From the NCBI GenBank assembly GCA_021613335.1, contig JAJTWR010000428.1:331001-395000 (forward strand): 64,000 bases of DNA, in the 5' to 3' direction. The translations under genes and the position numbers were made by a program. The DNA is from Whitmania pigra. Its lineage: Eukaryota; Annelida; Clitellata; Hirudinida; Haemopidae. Below the pieces are notes generated by a model. The model had not been told where the DNA came from and did no database searches. It saw only the letters and a list, made by a program, of their open reading frames with translations. Below are positions 10,114-22,239 of the stretch, in pieces (the stretch's first letter is position 1; every line of letters starts with the position of its first letter).

Positions 10114-12632
10114 ATGTTGCTGTCACTGATCCTTATTTCTGCTTGCATCTTTGGAATCCAAACATTTGAAGTTTACGACGAAAAATATTTTTTGTCAACC
10201 ACTGGATTATCTGAACATGTAAATGGTTTGGAAGAGGCTAAAACAAAATGTGAAAATTCATGGTTTCTCGAAATTTACGATGAAAAAATTGTCGCACTTT
10301 TGAAGAAACTGAATGTGAACATTCAACAAAATGGAATTTTACTTGGAACGAAAATAGATTCAAGCGGCTGGAGATGGTCTGATGGAACTATGTGTAAGCT
10401 TTCTAATGTTTACGAGTTTGAACTACTTAGGGAGGTGATCAATTAAAAATTAAAAACTTTTGCAGAGCAATTTAACAAATAAATGAATTGAAGAGTTTTT
10501 AATGCACCTTAAAATAATGTTTTTGTTGGTGAAGCCGCAGTAAAAGCAGAAAAGTTAACGTCAAAATTAATTAAATATTAAGATTAGAATAATAAATTTT
10601 GAATAAAAATATTAACTTAGAAAAAATTAAATCTTAATTTTGAATGTTTAAAGTGACACATTATAATAAGAAGAAAGATCCCTTTTTAAATTTTAAAAGT
10701 TAAAATTAAGAAATATTTTAATTAAGCATAACTAAATTTTAAAATTAAATAAACTATTTGTGTTTGATAAAATGAAAATAAATTTGCATTTTAAGTCGAT
10801 GAAACTTAAGTCTTAATTCAACCCGAATTAATGAACTTTATCTTTCCATTCAGTTTCAGGAAATATTTTGGAACAAACTGATCTTACATGCGTTGTGGCT
10901 TGTATTACAAATAAAAATAATAAAGTGGAATTCGTTGCGAAGAGAATATTTGATTCTGCTGGTGTCATTTGCAGTAAAGGCAAGAATTACTTTTCAACCA
11001 GTTTCATTTCAACCTCACTTAACATGTCACATTAATTTCAATTGCAGTTTCAACAAAAGATAATTGTGCAGGATGGTTTCACAATGGATTTTGTTACTTT
11101 AAACCAACAACAACCACATGCAAATGGTTTGAAGCACACAATAAATGCATTAAAAATAATGCTTCCATGGCAATGTTCAACAATTCAGAAACAAACTTCA
11201 ACACGTCGTTCATTGATAATCAAACATATTGGGTTTCAGTGAGCAGGGATACTTGGATGTGGATTCATTCAGGTGAATATTAAAATTCAACTTCTTATTA
11301 AAATTAAACTAAAAACATGTTTATCATGTACTGATAATTTATTTCCTTAATTAATATTATGTAAATTTATTTATTATTACTTTTGTGTTAAATTATGAAA
11401 ATAACTGATATAATTTGTTAGAATTCGTTATTTTATCAAAAGGTGAGGCTGTAACCTTCAACAAATGGGCAAGTGATCAACCATTTGCAAATAATTTACA
11501 AACCTGCGTCGCCACAAACTCCGATGGAAGCGAATGGACACCAGTTGTTTGCAGTGGAATTTACCACATCGTTTGCATGAGAGGTACATGCATTTATGAA
11601 CTGATGATGTAATGAACTATATTAAATAATTAAATAATAACAAATTACGTTGTAAATTGTGCTAAATTGCAGTTAAGTTGTGTTTTCTATGCAAATGTTG
11701 TTATTTACAAGATTCATCGCAATTGTATTTATACATTATTTAATGTTAGATGATTTGTTCACTGCAATTTATTATAACGACATATTTGACAGAAATTAAC
11801 CAAGAGAATGACGGAGGCACTAAGCAAGAAACTAACTCTGCTATCACCTTTGTTACTTCGAATATGTGTTGGTCTATCAAAGAATTTAATTTATTATAAT
11901 TCTTATTATTGTTGTCGTTAACGCTGATACTATTGCTACAAATTTTTAAAAATGTTAAATATTAATTAGAAAATGACATTACTGTGCAATTTGATATAAT
12001 CATAAGTTGTTTATCATTTTGTTATTTATTTTATAAGACGAACCAAGTACTCAGCCATTATTTCCAAAACCTGGAGGCAGCAGTAATTTTTCAGATCATG
12101 TAAATGCGGAACCTTGTTAGTAATTTGGAACTGAAGTATTAAACAAATAAAATTAATTAAATTAAATACATTTATCTAATAAAACAGTCATTAATTTTAT
12201 TCACCAGTATCGATTGGTGCAAAAGCAGGAATAGGAGTTGGTGTTTCCTTGTTGTTGATCATCATCGTCATCGTCGTTGGAGTTCTTGTCTTCAAATACT
12301 TTCATCACTGCAAGTTAGTTGGTTTAAACAATTTAAAAATCACGCATAATTTTTGATAATTTATTTGTTTATTAATTTTGACATATATTTTCGCATTAGT
12401 TGAAAAGCAAAGATTTCTATAAATAATATGTCTAGTGCTATATAAATAATATTTCTATTTCAGAAAGTCGTTTGAGCGAAAGAACAGCAGAAAGCCACTG
12501 GAGCATGAGAATCACTATGCAGAAATTGTGCCAGGAAATATGTACACTGCATCAACTGATAACAATCATAGTGCAATCAGTTATGCTGATTTGGACCTAC
12601 AATCTCGGGGTACTTTGGCCAATGACGACTAA
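10114..12632 (+). CDS. Gene D: two-CTLD receptor with ITIM tail (B-like head, E-like tail)
   Basis: Exons: 10114-10393, 10854-10979, 11048-11272, 11443-11583, 12038-12115, 12208-12313, 12464-12632 (374 aa). The ectodomain is nearly identical to gene B, with the same GC donor in intron 2. The TM exon ends KYFHHCK rather than KYSRRFK, and the tail is a different module. That tail carries NHYAEIV, NMYTAS and ISYADLDL; ISYADL is a canonical ITIM (I-x-Y-x-x-L), the phosphatase-recruiting motif of inhibitory receptors. TM, donor region and tail resemble gene E, so D appears chimeric with a switch between the stalk and TM exons. AATAAA overlaps the stop region (about 12632). B and D would therefore present almost the same head on different signalling tails. 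Confidence 0.86.
11793..11899 (+). CDS. Gene D alternative last exon, truncated before the hydrophobic stretch
   Basis: This is homologous to the B and C alternative exons, with the same acceptor and phase. The frame reads EINQEND through CWSIKEFNLL and then meets TAA at 11897-11899, where B and C continue into 20 or more hydrophobic residues. An mRNA ending here would encode a 292-aa protein with both CTLDs but no membrane anchor, i.e. potentially secreted. It could equally be decay of an unused exon. Confidence 0.45.
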
Positions 12633-13001
12633 ATAAAATAAATTTAGGTGGAGTTCTAGTAAGAAGACTCGATGAGTAGAGAGATTGGTGAAAAATCAAA
12701 AATAAAGATCAAAATAAAAGATTATTCTTCAATTAAATTATTGGTGGCAAAATGACCTAAACTAAGCAATTAACGTGATAAATTAGGTTTTTGCAAAAAT
12801 ATAAAAGAAAGATTTGATGAGACCGCGTACAATTGCAGAAAAATTGACATTAGCATACATTAGGAACTAGAAGCTAAATTTATCATTACAATACAAATTC
12901 GGTATTTTAGCTTTTATTAAACTAGAGGTGAGCAACAATTCCATTATTTTTATAATGTTATGAAGTCATTCAAGCTTGAGGATTTAGGTGTGTTTTGATT
13001 A

Positions 13002-13350
<349 letters not shown>

Positions 13351-13353
13351 TGT

Positions 13354-14838
13354 TCAACGAAAAAAACTCTCAACGCAAAAAGTCGAGGTGAAGGTTCGAA
13401 TTCGGGAACCCTTCCAGGGTCCAACGAAATTCAACTCAATATTTTTCTGAGAATGCTTGCAGTTCCAAGGAGTGCTATTTTCTGGCACATGTGTGCCGAT
13501 GGGTTTTCCTGGAACCATTTGGAGGTTATTAAGGTAGTTCATACTGACTGTTCCAAGGGCACCTATCACTATTGGTATGATTTTGGCCCTTACATTCCAC
13601 ATTCTTTGTATTTCAATCTGGAGGTCCTTGTATTTGTTGTACTTTTCCGCTTCTTTCTGAATTACATTTTGGTCATCTGGAATTGATATTTCTAAAATTT
13701 GGCATATTCGCTCCTGTTTATTTACGACTATTATATCTGGTCTATTAGCTGGAATTGTCCTATCTGTAATAATTGATTTATCCCAAAGTATATCCAAATT
13801 TGTCGTGCTTATAGTAGTTTGTGGTTGATGTTCGTAATATCTGGGATGTGTTTCTATTTGGAAGTTTTTACAGATCATCCAGTGAATGTATCCTGCCAGC
13901 TTGTTATGTCTCTTCATATATTCTGTTGGTGCCAGCATGGAGCATCCAGATACTATGTGACTAATACTTTCAATGTGACTATGGCACATTCTGCATGTTC
14001 CTGTCACTTGCTGTTTTAATATCTTTTTTTGAAAGTATCTTGTGTTGAGGGCCTGCTCCTGTGCTGCTATTATTAGACTTTCTGTCTCAATTTTTAGTTC
14101 TGAGCTTTTTAACCATGCCCAAGTTTCCTTCATGTCTATTCCTTTCTTGTTTATTTCGTTAATGAACTGACCATGGAGGGCCTTATTTTTATAGTTATTT
14201 ATATGAAATTTTTCAATTAATTGACTAAATTCATCTTTACTTATAATCTGATTAGTGTCTATTGAATAAATTTGATTTATCTTTTCAGTTTCATTTATGA
14301 TCGAATACTTCTTCTTTGCTTTGTCAGCTAAATCGATCAAACCCACTAATCTATCTTGTGTGTTTGCCTGGATGTATGTTTTCAGATTTAGCATTGTTTT
14401 TTCAAATGAATTTTCAATACTAATAAGGCCTCTTCCTCCCTCTGATCGTCCAAAGTACAGTCTGTCTACATCAGCATTAGGATGATGTGCACTTGCCAAG
14501 GTAAGTAAGTTCCTTGTCCTGCTGTCTATCTTTTGTAGATCGGATCTGAGCCATTCAAGTATGCCATAACTATAGCTCATAACGGGGATGGCAAGGTTGT
14601 TGATTGCTGTTATCTTGTTTTTTGCATTTAACTGAGTCTTCAGAATCTGTTTGACTCTTTTATAGTATTCTTTCTTGATTTTTTCTTTCATCATCTCCTG
14701 CTTTATTCCCCCCACTTCCTCCATTTCCAAATATTTGTATGATTCCTCTGCATCAAGGTTTCTTACGTGAGTGTTGCAGTCAATATCTATTCCGTTGCCT
14801 AGGACAACTTTTCCTTTTTTTAATTTCCACAACAGCAC
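13354..14838 (-). pseudogene. Retrotransposon ORF, RT C-terminal part plus CCHC and endonuclease
   Basis: This 494-codon open frame covers the thumb and linker region, then a zinc-knuckle of pattern C-x2-C-x8-H-x4-C (CRMCHSHIESISHIVSGC), then the signature ANRPDIIVV with downstream ILEISIPDD and EKYNKYKDL. The latter is the RPD...D/E...K arrangement of the restriction-like endonuclease that follows RT in R2/R4-group elements. The region is open throughout but disconnected from the catalytic RT box by the frameshift. It ends directly at the microsatellite. The reverse-strand ORFs over this stretch are shadows. Confidence 0.82.
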
Positions 14839-15213
14839 ATTTACTCAGTCCAAATGTCATTTGAATATCAGAAGAGAATTTTTCAACAATAATTAGTGCT
14901 TCTTTCATCTGATCTTTGTTTGTCATGAAGAGTTTCAAATCATCCATATATAATAGGTGTGTAATGCGTTGACATCCAATGTTATATCCAAATTGTTGTT
15001 GGTTTAGGAGTTGAGAGAGAGGGAACAAAGCCATGCAGAAAAGGAGTGCAGAAAGTGAATCCCCTTGAAAGATTCCTCTTTTTATTGCTATTGTCTCAGT
15101 CATTATTAGACCTTTCTCATGGTGAAGGCACATTTTTGTTTTCCATTTTTCCATTGAGCTTTTAATGAAATCTGTTATGGTAGGACACACTCTATAAATT
15201 TTTAATACTTCTA
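13354..15213 (-). mobile_element. 5'-truncated R2/R4-type (Dong-like) non-LTR retrotransposon
   Basis: On the minus strand the element begins inside the reverse transcriptase domain (VLKIYRV, about 15210) and ends at 13354. Both ends abut ATT repeats: 15214-15231 upstream and 13002-13350 downstream. Domain order is RT, then a CCHC finger, then a restriction-like endonuclease, as in the R2 and R4 groups. The R4-clade element Dong is known to insert in TAA repeats, which fits the setting here. The coding region is broken by a frameshift near 14815-14838, so the copy is dead. No poly(A) tail is seen; the 3' tail is AAT/AAC repeat. Confidence 0.8.
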
Positions 15214-15295
15214 TTATTATTATTATTATTGTGAGTCGAGCGAAGCGAGCGAACACCAAGCGCGCGAAGCGCGCGTCTGGGAGCCCCCAACGCAA
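14780..15295 (-). pseudogene. Reverse transcriptase domain fragment
   Basis: The frame contains the RT signatures RGIFQGDSLSALLF (the GxxQGxxxS block) and HLLYMDDLKLF, with the catalytic YxDD box, followed by FGLSKCAV. Residues encoded upstream of about 15213 come from flanking repeat and the GC-rich segment, not from RT. The frame runs out after KCAVVEIKK and continues in the neighbouring frame (GKVVLGNGIDI) from a short A-run near 14815, which marks a frameshift. The N-terminal half of the RT and any DNA-binding fingers are missing. Confidence 0.8.
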
Positions 15296-15910
15296 GCGTC
15301 ATCTTTTGGATTTTATCCCTCGAGACCATTGTTCATTGACCACACCTGACGTACGTCTTACAGAAGGGGATTTCACCCATCCAGGACCAGTGGTCTAGTT
15401 CAAATCATTATACAAGTTCCGGTGCACACCCAGACTATGTCTTACAGGGGGGAGTTTCACCCTCCCTGGGAATTTTGTGACCGGTTCTAGCGTCTCATAT
15501 CATGGGACCGCATCCAGGGCGGTTAGTGTATCTGGCCATTACAACCAGACGATACGTAACCCAATTACAACTGATCGCTACGATAACAATCGTACAGTTC
15601 AAATGTAGTATCGTACACGCGCTCCCATCTTTCGACGAGAAAGGTCCCACCTGCTCAAAAAACCTCCGTAAAATGAGCGCTTAGCGGTTACAGGGTATGG
15701 CAAAATACCCCGACCTCAGAAGGCCAAATGGTCCACGGCTGCTGATTCGCCGGTATAGCACGTAGTAACGTGCACCGCTTATTTCGCAGCTAACCTCTGC
15801 ATAAGGTCGTTACCCCTATCCGCCACCTGGGGACGCGCGGCGTAGCTGATGGCACAGCCAGAGAAAGCTACTACCTCAAGAGAGTCATAGTTACTCCCGC
15901 CGAGTAATTC
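15232..15910. mobile_element. GC-rich segment embedded in ATT repeats (5' leader of the element or a separate insertion)
   Basis: It is much richer in G+C than its surroundings and bounded on both sides by ATT repeats. It opens with near-palindromic words (GAGCGAAGCGAGCG, GCGCGCGAAGCGCGCG). It contains two diverged copies of a unit: CGTCTTACAGAAGGGGATTT (about 15352) and ATGTCTTACAGGGGGGAGTT (about 15434), each followed by TTCACCC(A/T)CC and, further on, (A/G)CC(A/G)G. No coding frame is convincing; the 60-codon frame at 15502-15684 has no recognised similarity. It could be the 5' leader of the adjacent retrotransposon after internal deletion, or an independent short element sharing its target. 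Confidence 0.5.
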
Positions 15911-15924
15911 TATTATTATTATTA

Positions 15925-15956
<32 letters not shown>

Positions 15957-15961
15957 TATTA

Positions 15962-16053
<92 letters not shown>

Positions 16054-16067
16054 TATTATTATTATTA

Positions 16068-16133
<66 letters not shown>

Positions 16134-16142
16134 CATTATTAT
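15911..16142. repeat. ATT microsatellite
   Basis: A nearly pure ATT array with a few interruptions. Together with 13002-13350 and 15214-15231 it looks like a single array split by insertions. Confidence 0.95.
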
Positions 16143-16749
16143 TTTTGAAATCTTATAAGAAATGTTATTATTCTCAAATATAATACTCAAAATTTGATAC
16201 ATGTTAAGATTTCACAGCTTATTTTTACCATGTTAGATATCATCTGCTTCACAAAAGGATTTATTTTGAACAAAAAGCTGTTTCGGAGTTTTATTCGTGA
16301 CTAAAAATTATAAATAGCTTTCAGAGTAGCAGGTTTACCTATTTCAATGTAATGATTTTTTTTTACATATTCCAAGAGCAATTGTCACTATCTTAAGTTA
16401 TATTAACTTATTATTGGTTCCAGATGCTACAAATATCTTAACAGCACATGAATAAACCAGACTTGAAATAGATATTTTATTCAGCTCAAGTTCTTGCATT
16501 TGTACGATGACATTGATATCCATTGAATGACTATTGCGACTTCCTGATTTGACAAAACTAATGTTAATATCAGTTAAGTATTTTCATTTTAAAGATGTAT
16601 TTTGATAGATCGAAAATTCTAGATATTTAATATTTGAAAAATCAAAGAGAAATAAATTATAAATTTTCCTGAGGATTCAATATCGTTTTTTATCTTTGTA
16701 ACAATTCCAACTGCGCATTTATTCATGGATATATCTATCTGAAGACCCG
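16143..16749. promoter_or_regulatory. Upstream block of gene E
   Basis: Diverged copy of the shared upstream block (compare 700-1424). It retains TTGCGACTTCCTGATTT near 16535-16550 and AAAACTAATGTTA just after it. Conservation of this stretch, where surrounding sequence has drifted, suggests a promoter-proximal role. Confidence 0.4.
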
Positions 16750-19353
16750 ATGTTACAATCACTGATTATCATTTCTGCTTGCATCTTTGGCGTCCAAACA
16801 TCTGACGTAAACGACGAAAATTATACCTTGTCAACCACTGGATCACCTGTACTCATTACTAGTTTGCAAGATGTCCGAAACAAATGTGTAGATTCTTGGC
16901 TCCTCGAAATTTACGATGAAAATGTTGTCGCACTTTTGAAAAAACTGAATGTTAGCACTCAACAATATGGAATTTTACTTGGAATGACGACAGGTTCAAA
17001 TGGATGGAGATGGTCTGATGGAACTGATTGTAAGGATTTTTAATTTTTAACACTGCTGAGCACAAAATAGACTAATTGTAGTTGTAACTATCTGCCAATT
17101 ACTTTATGACTTTATTGTTTTCTAAAGTAGTTAACATGTAGTTATAACTACTCTCTTAACTCACTCTCTTAACATGTAGTTATAACTACTCTCTTAACTA
17201 CTACTAAATTAGATAACTACTTTTTAACTACCATTCTGACTATTTTTTTAAAACTCATATAATACATGTACCATAGCATATAAAAACAAAATAATCATCA
17301 TCAATCGAATTTATATTAGATAAATCTAATAACCTAATTTGATGGCTATAAAATAATTAATTATTATTAACCAGATATAACTAGAAAAAAGTGTGATGAT
17401 ATTCACATATATCTTTTCATTGGGGTTGTCGATCTTCTTTGCTGCATTTTTAAAACAACGTGAAACAATAAAACTATTTATTAACATATTATTCAACTAT
17501 TCAGTCATTGGAACTGAGAAATCGGGGTAAGACTGAGCTTCAGTCGTCTTTGATCAACGCTTGTGAACTTAATTACCAGTTGAAAGTACTTTAATTAAAG
17601 TGGCCATTACTGATTTTTAACACTTACATTGTAACTATGGCAAATAAATAATTCCAAATTTATTTAAGCATCAGAAAGTACAAGTTAAGTTTCGGTGCAA
17701 TCAAATCATAAACATTATTTATTTAAATTTTACTTCAACTGAAATTATTGCATTCAGTTTTAGGTATTATTGAAGATCAAACAGCAGATACTTATGTTGT
17801 GGCATGTACTTTAAACAAGAATAATAATAACATCACATATTCTGCTAAGAAATTAGATGAACATGCTGCTGTTATTTGCAATAAAGGTAAAAAGCATATT
17901 GTTATCGAAGTTATTTTTGAAAGTTATTTAATGAAAGTATTTAAATTTCAGTTGTGACGAAAGATAATTGTTCTGGATGGTTTCACAATGGATCGTGTTA
18001 CTTCAAAATCAATTCATCTTATTGCAAATGGTTCGAAGCACACAATGAATGCATTAAGAATGGTGCTTCCATGGCAATGTTCAAAAATTCAGAAACAAAT
18101 ATCAACACCTCATTCATTGATAATCAATTCTATTGGGTTTCATTGAGCAGGACAACTTGGAATTGGACTCATGCAGGTGAATTTGTTGTTAAAATTGAAC
18201 AGAATTTTAAATAAGTGTACTGATCAGTTATCCCTTGCTGGTGTTGATATTTCTTCAAGTTATATGTTGTTAATCTGCAATTTTGTGTAAGGACTCAGAT
18301 ATAGAATCTTTTAATAATAATATTAATATTAACAAATAAAATTATAACTTGTAATATGAAAATTACATTTAAGTCGTAGTAAGAAAATAATTGAATTTGT
18401 GGGAATTGAATATTTTTCTAAAAGCTGAGGCAGTAACCTTCAACAAATGGGCAATTGGTCAACCAGTTACAAATGATAAAAAATGTGCCATGACGAACTC
18501 CAATGGAAATGAATGGACATCAGCTAATTGCTTTGAAACTTATCACATTGTTTGCATGAGAGGTTTTATTATTTATGAAAGATTAAATAATTAAATATTC
18601 ATTTGTTATCAATATTGTATTTATTATAGAAAATCAAAAATCAAGCACTATTCAGTCATCTCTCACAACACTTGGAATCAATAATAATAATAATAACAAT
18701 GTTATTACACCCACTTCGAAAAGCCCAGCAATGGCAAATTCTTGTTAGTAGTATGAATTCTACAGAAATTATGCTTTAAATCACTTTTACTTGTTAATTA
18801 GTCTAAAAATTTTAATCCTTGTGAATATCTGGTTTTATTCGTCCTCCTAAAGTTTATTTAAATCTTAAATCCATAATTTATTTAACCATCACCATCAGTA
18901 TCGATCGGTGCAAAAGAAGGAATAATAGTTGGTGTTTGCGTGTTGTTGGTCGTCATCACCATCGTTGGAGTTCTTGTCTTCAAATTCTTTCATCACTGCA
19001 AGTCAGTGGGTTTTAAATAATGATTGTTTCTAAAAGAAAAAAAAATTGTAAAACAGATATTTTAGATTTGATATTTGTTTTTTTGTTTAATGATTAATGA
19101 TAAATTTGATATTTTTAATAAATTCACTTAATACATCATTGAAATATTGAATTTAATTTAATTCTTGTAAAACAGGAAATCATTACAACGAAAAACGAGT
19201 ATAGCTCCAACATCTCCAGAGAGTGAATACGAAGTAATTGCAACTAATAACGGACAAACCATTTCACCAGAGATCACTTCACCTCAACTTGAGAACGCTG
19301 ATTTGGACTTCAAAAAGCCCTTTGAAGAGAATATTAAATCGGCAGATGATTGA
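16750..19353 (+). CDS. Gene E: two-CTLD receptor with SEYEVI tail
   Basis: Exons: 16750-17029, 17758-17886, 17952-18176, 18425-18562, 18630-18743, 18899-19001, 19176-19353 (388 aa). Signal peptide MLQSLIIISACIFGVQTS; CTLD1 with LLEIYDEN, GILLGM and WRWSDGT, ending AVICNK; CTLD2 with CSGWFHNGSCYF, YCKWFEAHN, YWVSLS, TFNKW and YHIVCMR. The stalk is Ser/Thr/Asn-rich, including a short Asn run from AAT repeats. The TM segment ends KFFHHCK. The tail has SEYEVI, which fits the ITIM consensus (S-x-Y-x-x-I). The position matching ISYADLDL of gene D reads LENADLDF, so one ITIM tyrosine is lost. There is no alternative hydrophobic exon: the exon 4-stalk intron is only 67 bp. Confidence 0.86.
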
Positions 19354-19394
19354 AAATATTTTTGAATGTAATAGCTGCTTTCAATTTCTTGCTG

Positions 19395-19487
19395 TTTGTT
19401 GTGTTGATGTTGATGATGATGATGCTGCTGCTGCTGCTGGTGATGATGATGATGATGATGATGATGAAGATGATGTTGATGATGATA
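19395..19487 (+). repeat. GAT/GCT trinucleotide repeat
   Basis: Downstream of gene E, GATGATGATGCTGCTGCTGCTGCTGG then more GAT units. Apparent Asp/Ala or Ser runs in either strand come from this repeat. Confidence 0.85.
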
Positions 19488-19602
19488 AAAATGTTAAAGA
19501 TGAACTTGAAGTAACATTGAAGTACAAAACGTTGTGCTGTAACTTTCTAAAATTCCACATTATAAATGACAACATATTTTCGAAATCCAAAAAATGTTGT
19601 TA

Positions 19603-19852
<250 letters not shown>

Positions 19853-20512
19853 CAGTCTTAATATCAATCATCTCTGCAACCCCATCGACCCCACGAATGA
19901 TGATGTTATTATTTATTAAATTAATGTTAACATTTTAAACACATTTCCTGGGTCTTTGTTCAACGTGAGTTCATTTGACCACTTGAGTTCAATGCAATTA
20001 GTTTTTGCAACTTTTTATTTGGTTTCAACTTTGAATTATATCGGAATAAATAAATTGTTGTTTCAACTTTGAATGACATCGGAATAAATAAATCAGAACT
20101 TCCTCTTTGAGATCGAATATGAAAGCGTCACTCAAGTTCTAAATATAATCAGAGTTGTTACTGAAGGGGCATCAATGAGTGAATAATTTGATGTTAAACC
20201 CACAAACTGGTTTTGATCGTTTTATCCTATTTATATTTTATATTACTTCTTATGTATTGCTGCACTATTTCACAGTTGATGTAAAATTGTTTGTTTGTAT
20301 TTATATTTAAAACTTTAGAAATTTTTATGTAAGCTAAATTTAAACAAATTTCACAAAATAATTTTAGTCTGACTCCAGAAATACTCAAGGATAAGATTTA
20401 CCTCGACATAACGCTTTATTACATGTTAAATATTTATTTAAATAAATGTACTATTTAGAGCAGTTACCAAATAATAACAATAATAATTCTTCCAATATCC
20501 AAATGTCAAATT

Positions 20513-21828
20513 TCACTGGCCAAGCCTTGGCAGCGGTAAAGCTCTCTTATGGAGTCCAAACCGAGGCAATCGTTTCTCTCTCTGCTCCAATACTTCACCA
20601 GGATAATATTCCACATCGAGGTTGTACTGCCTGGAATCGTCATCGTGGTTCACCTCCAATCTTTCCAGTTCATTCCAGCCATCCAAAGCAGGTGAACGAA
20701 GTCCAAAGCGAGGCAGTCTCTTGTTCCTCTGAATTTGTCCCAATCTTGGCAGAGGTGCTCTTACTCCGAGTCTTGGCAGAGGACTTCTGATGCCCAGACG
20801 AGGGAGTGGACTCCTCTGCATGATTCTGATTGCTTCCTGTTTTTTAGGGGGAAATTATTTATTTGGGGTGAATTATTAAAAAAAAAAACATTCAAAAAAA
20901 TCTTTTGTTCTGCTTAACCATGTCTCTGAATGACTTTATTAAATTGCACTGAGTTATTGAGTTTATATCAAGTTCTAAATTATGAAATTTACGGACAATT
21001 TCTAGAATAAACTTGCATAGAAAATGAAAGTAAACGAAAAGTAATTTTGAGAAATTAAATTTAAATTATTGAAATACATTAGAATATAACTACAACATAC
21101 AATAAAATATTATACATTAGGAATTTTAACAAGTGTTTATGTTTGAGGGCATTCAGTTAACCTCTAAACTTGCGCTTTCATTGGCCACAAGGTCATCATT
21201 GGTCGGGAGACCGAGTCGAGCGTTTTCAATCGCTGTTTTCAGAAGTTTTGCGGCTGACGATGACTCTTGATTGGACACAAACTGCTGGCTTGCTAAAAAT
21301 ATTATCAATTATGCAGATAAACCCAGACAATAAAATCTAGAAATTTTGGGGAAAACTTATTTATTTTGGTTCTCAAAAAGATTGGATATATCTGCTAGAA
21401 ATCTTGTCTCAATCTGGATATTGTTATAATGTTTATGTAGTCATGAAAGCTTATGCGAATGGTAATTTGCACGATGTATTTATAATTATTTTAATAAACA
21501 AACAAACTTTCGCTGTCAGAAATTATTTCTAAGTAAACGTTAGAGCAATTAAACTAGAATTGAAAAGGAGTTTGCTCATCCTGATTCATTAAAAGCATTA
21601 CATTGTTTACGATTTCATTTAAGTTGCAGAAATAAAATATTAAATTTTGTAAAATACAATTATTACAATAAAATAAATTACAATAATTCCTAAAGTATTA
21701 CGTCATTAAGAGGCAGGCCCTAGAGATAAGTTGAAACATGCACTTAAATGAACTTAAGTGAACTGAAATCATAATAATTTACCTGATGTCACCAAAGTGA
21801 AAGCAACGAGAATCAGTAATTGCTTCAT
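20513..21828 (-). CDS. Secreted precursor of repeated PLPRLG / LPRFGL peptides
   Basis: Minus-strand exons: 21783-21828, 21162-21292, 20513-20836 (166 aa, stop 20513-20515). Exon 1 is a signal peptide (MKQLLILVAFTLVTS). The prosegment holds NARLGLPTND. The last exon carries repeated units separated by Arg or KR sites: SPLPRLGI-R, SPLPRLGV-R, APLPRLGQIQRNKR, LPRFGL-R, then a spacer of about 40 acidic-to-neutral residues, QREKR, LPRFGL-HKR and ALPLPRLGQ. Signal peptide, repeats and basic cleavage sites are the layout of a neuropeptide prohormone. A Pro/Arg-rich antimicrobial precursor is an alternative, given the neighbours. Amidation is unclear, since Gly is followed by I/V/Q/L rather than a basic residue. 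A GCAG acceptor just upstream (about 21841) suggests a 5' UTR intron. I do not recognise a named family. Confidence 0.78.
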
Positions 21829-22239
21829 CGAACAGTTTCTGCAACAAAACAACTGGTTGTTCAAATTTATTTAAATACTATTAATGTTTTAATTATAATT
21901 AATTACGATAAAAATAAATGTATTTATTTTTGATATTTTATTAAAACATTATTAATGAACTTCTTCGAAATATAAAATAAATGTTTATTTTGAAATTATT
22001 ATTAAATTGTTTTATTTAGGAAGCTTTCATTTTCATTTATCATCTAGAAAATCCTTAAAAATCACTTAAACTGATTTTTATTAAATAAATATTAATGCAT
22101 AAAATAAATTTATTAAATTTAATTATTTAATAAACAAAACTATTTTTAAAAATCATTCTAATCATTTTATTATTAAAAACTTTAAATCTTCAACATATTG
22201 GGACCAAAAACTCCATTTAACCGGTCGGCAAGGTATAAC

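Noticed and set aside
13393..13411. GGTTCGAATTCGGGAACCC resembling a Pol III B box or tRNA T arm
   Set aside because: Lies within the retrotransposon 3' coding end, with no A box or foldable tRNA around it.
17060..17260. Possible MITE in gene E intron 1 starting CACTGCTGAGCA
   Set aside because: The left end resembles a hAT terminus, but no matching right end was found; only local AGTTATAACTACT repeats are certain.
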